Shown: piece by piece, positions 41,101 through 47,320 of the stretch
Position numbering within the stretch: position 1 is the first letter of the stretch
Layout: each line of letters opens with the position of its first letter
From: Nonomuraea sp. MG754425
Lineage (GTDB): Bacteria; Actinomycetota; Actinomycetes; Streptosporangiales; Streptosporangiaceae
Assembly (NCBI RefSeq): GCF_021699195.1
Contig: NZ_SSXE01000006.1
Coordinates: 1-64,000, forward strand
Reading direction: 5' to 3'
Length of the DNA stretch: 64,000 nucleotides
Notes under the pieces: generated by a model
The model's input: only the letters and a program-made list of their open reading frames with translations
The model's database searches: none
Told to the model about the DNA's origin: nothing
Made by a program: the position numbers and the translations under genes

Positions 41101-42302
41101 GATTCGTCGGCCCTCTCGCGCCAGCCCTCGGGCAGCATGTGATCCAGTACGTCGTCCACCGTGACGGCGCCGACGAGGCGGCCCAGCTCGTCCACGACGG
41201 GCGCGGCGACGAGGTTGTAGTTGGCCATGTAGTAGGTGACCTGGCGGAGCGTGAGCTCCGGCCTGATCGGGTCGATCGAGGGGTCCAGCACCGCGCCGAG
41301 CAGCGTGGACGGCGGCTCGCGCAGCAGCCGCTGGAAGTGCGAGACCCCCAGGTACGCTCCCGTCGGCGTCTCGGTCGGCGGCCTGGTCACGTAGACCTGG
41401 GCGGCGACGGCGGGGGTCAGGTCCTGCTGCCTGATGTGCGCGAGCGCCTCGGCCACGGTGGCGCTGGGCGGCAGGATCACCGGCTCGCTGGTCATGACGC
41501 CGCCCGCGCTGGTCTCGGGGTAGGTCAGCAGCCGCCGCACCGGCTCGGCCTCCCCGGGCTCCATGAGCGCCAGCAGCTCGGCCGCCTGTTCGGCGGGCAG
41601 GTCGTGCAGCAGGTCGGCGGCGTCGTCGGGCCCCATCTCCTCCAGGACGTCGGCCGCCCGCTCCGGCTCCAGCGTGCCGAGGATGCCGATCTGGTCGTCC
41701 GGCGGCAGTTCCTCCAGGACGTCGGCCAGCCGGTCGTCGTTGAGCGCGCGGGCGATCTCGATGCGCCGCTTGGTGGGCAGGTCGTGCAGCGCGCTGGCCA
41801 TGTCGGCGGCCCGCATCGACGCGAACGCGGAGATCAGCCCGGCCGCCCCCTGGTCCTGCTGGAGGATGTCGAACCCGGAGACGTCCGCCCAGTTCACCGT
41901 ACGCGGCTCGCGCCGCCTGCCCTTGTAGACGGCGACCTTGGTGATCTCCCAGGTGGACGGCTTGATCTCCTCCATGGCCACGTCGTAGACGGTCATGGGC
42001 TCCTCGCCGAGGCGCACGGTGAGGTCGAGCATCTGGCCGACGACGAGCGTCTCGGTGGCGCGCTGCTCGAACCTGCGCATGTTGAGCCGTCCGGTGAAGA
42101 CCACGGATCCGGCCTCGATGCGCCGCACCCGGGTGATCGGCAGGAACACCCGGCGGCGCGGCTGCACCTCCACCACGAATCCGTGCACGTTGGGACGGCG
42201 GCCGAGGACCAGCCCGACCACCACGTCCCGGACCCGGCCGATCTGGTCGCCTGCCGGGTCGAAGACCGGAGTCCCGGGGAGCCGGGCCACGAAGATCTTC
42301 AC
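41097..42302 (-). CDS. MgtE-like regulatory protein (PRC barrel, MgtE N, CBS) without a channel
   Basis: A 401-residue soluble protein. Residues 1-90 form a PRC-barrel-like domain (VFDPAGDQIGRVRDVVVGLV); residues about 160-270 form the MgtE N superhelix (DRLADVLEELPPDDQIGILG, then LEPERAADVLEEMGPDDAA); residues about 275-395 are a CBS pair ending in LVGAVTVDDVLDHMLPEGW. The membrane channel of MgtE is absent, so it is probably a magnesium or nucleotide sensor, perhaps working on the DUF1003 protein. GTG start without a clear ribosome site. The M. tuberculosis counterpart is in the same neighbourhood. Confidence 0.88.
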   Translation of the reverse strand: MKIFVARLPGTPVFDPAGDQIGRVRDVVVGLVLGRRPNVHGFVVEVQPRRRVFLPITRVRRIEAGSVVFTGRLNMRRFEQRATETLVVGQMLDLTVRLGEEPMTVYDVAMEEIKPSTWEITKVAVYKGRRREPRTVNWADVSGFDILQQDQGAAGLISAFASMRAADMASALHDLPTKRRIEIARALNDDRLADVLEELPPDDQIGILGTLEPERAADVLEEMGPDDAADLLHDLPAEQAAELLALMEPGEAEPVRRLLTYPETSAGGVMTSEPVILPPSATVAEALAHIRQQDLTPAVAAQVYVTRPPTETPTGAYLGVSHFQRLLREPPSTLLGAVLDPSIDPIRPELTLRQVTYYMANYNLVAAPVVDELGRLVGAVTVDDVLDHMLPEGWRERADES

Positions 42303-42398
42303 GTGGTCAGGCTAACAGCGCTTATCCGTTGCGTCCGGAACGCCCGGCGTGTCAGTATCCAACCGGCTTGACGGTGGTTACTTAACAGGTGGTGTGCG

Positions 42399-43352
42399 AT
42401 GAGGTATGCCGGGCTCGCGCTCGCGTTCGTGTCCTCGTGCTGCTTCGCGTTCTCGGGGCCGATGGCGAAGTACCTCATCGAGGCCGGTCTGGCGCCGGTC
42501 GAGGCGGTGTGGACGCGGATGGCGGGCGCGGGGGTGCTGCTGCTGGCCGTGCTGGTCGTGTTCCGACCCCGGGCGCTGCGGATCCCCAGGGCCAGGCTGC
42601 CGTTCTTCGCGCTGTACGCGGTCATGGCGGTGGCCGGGGTGCAGGCGCTGTACTTCGTGGCGATCACGCGGCTGCCGGTGGGCGTGGCGCTGCTGCTGGA
42701 GTTCATGGCCCCGGTGATGGTGGTGGCGTGGGTGCGGTTCATCCGCAAGGTACGCCTCGCGCGGGCCGCGTACGTGGGCGCGGTCACCGCGGTCGTGGGC
42801 CTCGGGATCGTCGTCGAGGCGTGGCAGGGGCTCCGGCTGGACGCGCTCGGCCTGCTGCTGGGCCTCCTGGCCGGCGCGTGTTGCGCCGGATACTTCCTGA
42901 TGAACGACAGCTTCGGCGACGACGTGGACCCGCTCGGCCTGATCGCCTGGGGGATGGCGGGGGCGGCCCTGGTGCTGATCCCGTTCGCCCGGCCGTGGAA
43001 CATCCCGTGGGACGCCTTCACGCTCACCACCGCGCCGGAGGGCGGGCTGCGGCTGCCCGTGCTGGGGGCGTACCTGTGGATGGTGCTGATCGCCACCGTG
43101 GTCGCGTACATCCTGGGGGTCAACGCCGTACGGCGGTTGTCGGCCGCGGTGGGGGCCACCGTGGCGTCGCTGGAGGTCATCGGCGGCGCCATCGTGGCCT
43201 GGGCGCTGGTCGGCGAGACGCTCGGCGTGTTCCAGATCGTCGGCGGCCTGCTCGTGCTGTCGGGCGCGCTGCTCGCGCAGACCGCCACGTCCGGCGCCCC
43301 GCCCGCGGTCGTCGAGGAGCCGGGGCCCGAGCCGGTCGTCGCGCCCGGGTGA
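42399..43352 (+). CDS. EamA/RhtA-type drug/metabolite exporter
   Basis: A 317-residue DMT-superfamily protein with ten hydrophobic helices in two EamA halves (FAFSGPMAKYLIEAGL, VGVALLLEFMAPV, then LSAAVGATVASLEVIGGAI). It is most like RhtA, an exporter of threonine and homoserine. The C-terminal tail is Pro/Glu-rich. The stop codon lies inside the first unit of an 18-bp tandem repeat. An ATG start with aggtgg upstream. Confidence 0.88.
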   Translation: MRYAGLALAFVSSCCFAFSGPMAKYLIEAGLAPVEAVWTRMAGAGVLLLAVLVVFRPRALRIPRARLPFFALYAVMAVAGVQALYFVAITRLPVGVALLLEFMAPVMVVAWVRFIRKVRLARAAYVGAVTAVVGLGIVVEAWQGLRLDALGLLLGLLAGACCAGYFLMNDSFGDDVDPLGLIAWGMAGAALVLIPFARPWNIPWDAFTLTTAPEGGLRLPVLGAYLWMVLIATVVAYILGVNAVRRLSAAVGATVASLEVIGGAIVAWALVGETLGVFQIVGGLLVLSGALLAQTATSGAPPAVVEEPGPEPVVAPG

Positions 43353-43440
43353 AGCTCAGCGCCCGGGTGAGGCTCAGCGCCCGGGTGAGGCTCAGCGCAC
43401 GGGTTGAAGCTCAGTGCCCGGGTGAGGCTCAGCGCACGGG
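43341..43440. repeat. Tandem array of an 18-bp repeat between convergent genes
   Basis: Five and a half units of gcgcccgggtgaggctca: units at 43341, 43359, 43377, 43395 (19 bp), 43414 and a partial at 43432. Variation is limited to single bases (a/g in the aag/agg position, c/a in ccc/cac). Each unit contains the palindrome cccggg and the small inverted repeat tgag-g-ctca. The first unit supplies the TGA stop of the exporter gene; the fifth supplies, on the other strand, the stop of the gene at 43429-43797. Confidence 0.9.
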
Positions 43441-43797
43441 GGTCAGGCGCCAGACCGTGGACTCGCGGGCCCAGCGCTCGACCAGGTGCTCGCTGTCGCG
43501 GGCGTTGAGCCGCTCCTTGGCCAGCACCGCCACGGCCTCGCCGGCCAGGGCCTGGTCCACGACCGACACCTCCGCGTCGAACTCCACCAGCCGGGCCCCG
43601 TTGTCCTTGCTGCGCAGCGTCACGCGCACCCGGTCGAGGGCGTCGAGCCCGGGCAACGGCTGCTCCTCGCCCCCGCTCACCAGGTAGACGGCGCCGTCGT
43701 GCCAGGCGTGCCAGGCCAGGCGGGGACGGTCGAGGGTGAGCCAGAGGACGCCGGACTTCCTGGCGCCCTCCTCGATGGCCACGCTGTCGTCGCTCAC
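43429..43797 (-). CDS. Conserved small protein of unknown function
   Basis: A 122-residue protein without signal or membrane segments: VLWLTLDRPRLAWHAWHDGAV, then YLVSGGEEQPLPGLD and an alpha/beta end. The order of strands (a Trp/His-rich start followed by VYLVSGG) recalls pyridoxamine-phosphate-oxidase-like split barrels, but no cofactor motif is clear. GTG start, weak ribosome site. Its stop is inside the tandem repeat array. Confidence 0.7.
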   Translation of the reverse strand: MSDDSVAIEEGARKSGVLWLTLDRPRLAWHAWHDGAVYLVSGGEEQPLPGLDALDRVRVTLRSKDNGARLVEFDAEVSVVDQALAGEAVAVLAKERLNARDSEHLVERWARESTVWRLTPVR

Positions 43798-43867
43798 AGC
43801 TCAGACTGTAACCGGCGACCGGCCGGCGCCACGACCCCGTGACCGGACGAACCCGCCGGCCGACCAG

Positions 43868-43873
43868 TAGCGT
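43868..43873 (+). promoter_or_regulatory. Leaderless -10 element of the CitE-like gene
   Basis: The hexamer tagcgt ends 6 nt before ATG 43880; no Shine-Dalgarno. Confidence 0.4.
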
Positions 43874-43879
43874 GTGCGC

Positions 43880-44812
43880 ATGCGCTCACGACGTTCCGTG
43901 CTCGCCGTGCCAGGCAGCAACCCCCGGTTCCTGGAAAAGGCCCAGACCCTGCCCGTGGACGAGGTCTTCCTCGACCTCGAGGACTCCGTCGCGCCCCTGG
44001 CCAAGGAGGCGGCGCGGGCCAACGTCGTCGCCGCCCTGCGCGAGGGCGACTGGTCCGGCAAGACCCGCGTGGTCAGGGTGAACGACCTGACCACGCGGTG
44101 GACGTACCGCGACGTGATCGAGATCGTCGAGGGGGCGGGGGCGTTCCTCGACTGCCTCATGCTGCCCAAGGTCCAGGACCCGACCGAGGTCGTCTGGCTC
44201 GACACGCTGCTCACCCAGATCGAGAAGACCATGGGCTACGAGGTCGGCCGCATCGGCATCGAGGCGCAGATCGAGAACGCCCGCGGCCTGGTGAACGCCG
44301 ACGCCATCGCCGGGTCGTCCGAGCGGCTGGAGACGCTGGTGTTCGGCCCCGCCGACTTCATGGCCTCCATCAACATGCGCACGCTCGTCGTCGGCGAGCA
44401 GCCCCCCGGCTACGTCGAGGGCGACGCCTACCACTACATCCTCATGCGGCTGCTGATGGCGGCCAGGATGCACGACCTCCAGGTGATCGACGGCCCCTAC
44501 CTGCAGATCAAGGACGTCGAAGGCTTCCGCAGGGTCGCGCAGCGGTCGGCGGCGCTCGGGTTCGACGGCAAGTGGGTGCTGCATCCCGCCCAGGTGGACG
44601 CGGCCAACGAGGTGTTCTCGCCGTCGCAGGAGGACTATGACCACGCCGAGCTGATCCTGGAGGCGTACGAGTACTACACCACCGTCGAGAAGCGCGGCGC
44701 GGTCATGCTGGGCGACGAGATGATCGACGAGGCATCCAGGAAGATGGCGCTCGTCGTGGCCGCCAAGGGGCGGGCGGCCGGGTTGAGCAGGACCAAGAGG
44801 TTCACACCTTGA
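43880..44812 (+). CDS. HpcH/HpaI aldolase/CitE family, malyl-CoA lyase-like
   Basis: A 310-residue TIM-barrel lyase: SVLAVPGSNPRFLEKA start, VFLDLEDSVAP (metal-binding Glu/Asp), MLPKVQDPTEVVWLD, IGIEAQIENARGLVN and FGPADFMASI. These match beta-methylmalyl-CoA/L-malyl-CoA lyases of actinomycetes, which cleave CoA thioesters to glyoxylate plus acyl-CoA. ATG 43880 is chosen for its spacing to the -10; a GTG two codons upstream is possible. The last 11 bp overlap the convergent gene. Confidence 0.9.
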   Translation: MRSRRSVLAVPGSNPRFLEKAQTLPVDEVFLDLEDSVAPLAKEAARANVVAALREGDWSGKTRVVRVNDLTTRWTYRDVIEIVEGAGAFLDCLMLPKVQDPTEVVWLDTLLTQIEKTMGYEVGRIGIEAQIENARGLVNADAIAGSSERLETLVFGPADFMASINMRTLVVGEQPPGYVEGDAYHYILMRLLMAARMHDLQVIDGPYLQIKDVEGFRRVAQRSAALGFDGKWVLHPAQVDAANEVFSPSQEDYDHAELILEAYEYYTTVEKRGAVMLGDEMIDEASRKMALVVAAKGRAAGLSRTKRFTP

Positions 44813-45356
44813 CGCCGATGGCGGTGAAGAACCAGAACGACGAGGTCAGCCAGAGCCCCACCAGCGCCGTGAAGGCCAGTCCGCCGAACACGGGCAGCGT
44901 CCAGCCAGGCACGTCCTGCTTCGGCAGGGCCAGCATCTTCGCGGTGAACACGCCGTAGAAGAAGCAGCCGAGCAGGGAGTGCGCGAGCACGCGGGGCACG
45001 TCGTACTGCAGGCCGAGGGCGTACAGGCAGTGGAAGGCGACCGGGATCGTGAGCAGGAAGGCCAGCCGGCCCGACCAGCGGTGCACGCCGGGCGGGATGT
45101 CGATCCCGAGCCTGCCCCACATGGACATGGCCGAGACCACCTGGACGATCGCCAGCACGAACGAGCCCGTGGTCAGCCACGCCTTCATCGGCAGTGCGGC
45201 GGAGAAGCCGGCCACGCCGACCGCGAACCCGGTCGGCGTGTGCGCGCGCCCGTACACGCCGAGCACGAGTGCCACGAGGCCGCCGACGACCAGTGGCGTC
45301 AGTAAGGGGAGCAGGCCGCTGGAGCGCCGGCGCCGCTGGCGGTGGAGGGTGTTCAT
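44802..45356 (-). CDS. Six-helix membrane protein, DUF6529-like (cytochrome b561-like)
   Basis: A 184-residue membrane protein with about five or six hydrophobic helices. Conserved histidines (PGVHRWSGRLAFLL, PVAFHCLYALG, LAHSLLGCFFYG) lie in the pattern of di-heme membrane cytochromes such as b561. Electron transfer is therefore a reasonable guess. The ATG overlaps the stop of the preceding secreted-protein gene by 4 bp, so the two act together. The family label is from memory. Confidence 0.75.
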   Translation of the reverse strand: MNTLHRQRRRRSSGLLPLLTPLVVGGLVALVLGVYGRAHTPTGFAVGVAGFSAALPMKAWLTTGSFVLAIVQVVSAMSMWGRLGIDIPPGVHRWSGRLAFLLTIPVAFHCLYALGLQYDVPRVLAHSLLGCFFYGVFTAKMLALPKQDVPGWTLPVFGGLAFTALVGLWLTSSFWFFTAIGVKV

Positions 45357-46072
45357 CGCATCTCCTCGATGAAGGCGTCGACGTCCTCGGGGTAGACCGT
45401 GGTGTCGTCCACGGTCACGGGGGCGGTGGGCTCCTGGCTGTCGAGCCGGGGGAGGTCCGCCACCTGCTCGGTTCCGGCGAAGGCGGCGCCGACCTGGTCG
45501 TAGCCGCCGTCCGCGTTCTTGATCACGATCCAGCCGGCGCGCAGCTTCGCGCCTCTGACCAGGGCGGTGGCCCGGTACAGGCCCGACGGCTTGACCACCG
45601 TGGGGGCCACGAAGCGCCACTTCCCGCCGCCGACGGAGACCGAGCCCTCGGCCCGGCCGTCGGCGATGTCGGCCGTGACCTTCGAACCGGCGTGCGCGAC
45701 GCCCTTGAGCCGGAGCACGCCGTCGGACTCCGTGCCCTTGAACCACGCCTCGCTGCGGCCGTCGCAGAAGTAGCCGATGGCCTTGCCGTCCCTGACGGAG
45801 ATGGCGATGAGGGCTCCGGTGCCCTTCACCCGGCCGCCGTAGTCGGCCTTGCCGATCTTCTTGGGCTCCGTCTGTGAGGGGGAGGGTAACGGGGTGGCGC
45901 CGCCGTCGTCCTCGGGGGCGGCGGTCGTCTCCTCCTCGGCGGGAGGTGCGTCCGCGGCGGTGTTCGCGGCCGGCTGCCCGGCCGGCGGTGTCGCGATGGT
46001 GCTGGCGACACCCAGCCCCATGGCGAGCACTGCGCCCGCCATGAGGGTGATGACAGGTCCCAGCCTTGACAT
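45353..46072 (-). CDS. Membrane-anchored secreted protein partnered with the b561-like gene
   Basis: A 239-residue protein: N-terminal helix (PVITLMAGAVLAMGLGVAST), an Ala/Pro/Glu-rich spacer (about 40 residues), then a beta-rich domain (GRVKGTGALIAISVRDGKAI, AYFCDG-like GYFCDGRSEAWFKG) and an acidic end (VYPEDVDAFIEEMR). No known cofactor motif is visible. ATG 46072 is chosen because gggagaag precedes it; the longer frame from 46153 has no signal-like start. Function unknown. Confidence 0.75.
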   Translation of the reverse strand: MSRLGPVITLMAGAVLAMGLGVASTIATPPAGQPAANTAADAPPAEEETTAAPEDDGGATPLPSPSQTEPKKIGKADYGGRVKGTGALIAISVRDGKAIGYFCDGRSEAWFKGTESDGVLRLKGVAHAGSKVTADIADGRAEGSVSVGGGKWRFVAPTVVKPSGLYRATALVRGAKLRAGWIVIKNADGGYDQVGAAFAGTEQVADLPRLDSQEPTAPVTVDDTTVYPEDVDAFIEEMR

Positions 46073-46173
46073 GGACTTCTCCCAGGGGGTCGAAATGTCT
46101 ACGACTTTGAGCATCCGCCTAAATCGGTGGTTCGTCTGTGAACTTGTGCGCATCCGGTGGACAGAATGGAGAT

Positions 46174-47139
46174 ATGCAGGAGAATCAGGGGCCCCAACTT
46201 CCGTCCGGCACGCAGGCGACCGGGTATCCGCAACCGCTGTCCTGGTTCGTGCCGGTTCCGAGCGGGGCCCGGTACGACCATCTCGCCGCGATTCCCGGTG
46301 TGCGCCCGTGGCGGGCGATCGTCGGGACGCTGGCGGTCGCCGTCGGGTTCGTGGGGATCGGCGTCGTGGTCGTGCTCGTGTTCGTGACGGGGACGTTGTT
46401 CGGCCTGCCTCCCGCGCTGGATCCGCGTACCGGGCTGCCCGCGGGCAACGCCTACGGGCTGACCATGACGCTGCTGTCCATCGCGCCCGTGATCCTGGTC
46501 GTGTTCGGCGTGACGGCGCTGGTCCAGCGGCGCCGTCCGGGGACGGTCTCGTCCGTGCTGGGGCGGTTGCGCTGGTCCTGGATGGCCCAGTGCGCGGCGC
46601 TGGCCGTGCTGGCGCTGGTGCTCGGGCAGGTCACGCAGTGGCTCGTGCTGTCGGGTTCCGGCCAGACGTTCGGGTGGGCCGGGTGGGAGGTCTTCCTGCC
46701 GTTGCTGATCGTGATCGTGCTGCTGGTGCCGTTCCAGGCCGCAGCCGAGGAGTACGTCTTCCGCGGCTGGTTCATGCAGGCCATGGGGGCGCACGTGCGC
46801 AATCCCGTCTGGGCCATTCTCATTGGTTCCGCGCTTTTCGCGTCGTTGCACGGATATTCGTGGGCGGGGCTGGTGGACGTCTTCTCGTTCGGGGCGGTCA
46901 TGGCCTGGCTGGCGGTGCGTACCGGGGGGCTGGAGGCGCCGATCGCGTTGCACGTGGTCAACAATGTGGTGGCGTTCGGGGTGAGCGCGGCGGCCGGAAA
47001 ACTGCAGGAGTCCCTCGATCAGGGGGCGGTGCCGGTACCGTGGCAGGCGTTGGCGGGGACTGTGGTGCAGCTCGGTGTGTATGCGTTTGGTGTGATGTAT
47101 CTAGCCAAAAAGCGGCCAATTAGGACTATTTCGCAATAA
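46174..47139 (+). CDS. CPBP intramembrane metalloprotease (CAAX-protease-like)
   Basis: A 321-residue multi-pass membrane protein with about eight helices. The three ABI/CPBP motifs are present: EEYVFRG (EExxxR), FASLHG and HVVNN. Relatives are Rce1-like proteases acting on bacteriocins or signalling peptides. A Pro/Gln-rich N-terminus of about 45 residues precedes the first helix. ATG 46174 has ggag 2-3 nt upstream. No bacteriocin gene is nearby. Confidence 0.9.
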   Translation: MQENQGPQLPSGTQATGYPQPLSWFVPVPSGARYDHLAAIPGVRPWRAIVGTLAVAVGFVGIGVVVVLVFVTGTLFGLPPALDPRTGLPAGNAYGLTMTLLSIAPVILVVFGVTALVQRRRPGTVSSVLGRLRWSWMAQCAALAVLALVLGQVTQWLVLSGSGQTFGWAGWEVFLPLLIVIVLLVPFQAAAEEYVFRGWFMQAMGAHVRNPVWAILIGSALFASLHGYSWAGLVDVFSFGAVMAWLAVRTGGLEAPIALHVVNNVVAFGVSAAAGKLQESLDQGAVPVPWQALAGTVVQLGVYAFGVMYLAKKRPIRTISQ

Positions 47140-47320
47140 ATCAGGCGAATGGTGGGGGGAATCTCGCTAGAGAGGTCTCGTAATTCCGGCTGAGTCATGC
47201 TGGTCTGGATGCTGCCAGGACAGCGTGGATCCCCTAGCCGGCCTGGAACGGTCCGCCTCACGCGGCCGGGATCTCCCAGTTCGACCCGCCCGACTTAGCC
47301 CGACCTAGGAGGTGCGGCGC

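Noticed and set aside
43341..43440. CRISPR or attachment site explanation for the 18-bp repeats
   Set aside because: Units are directly adjacent without spacers, and no integrase is nearby.
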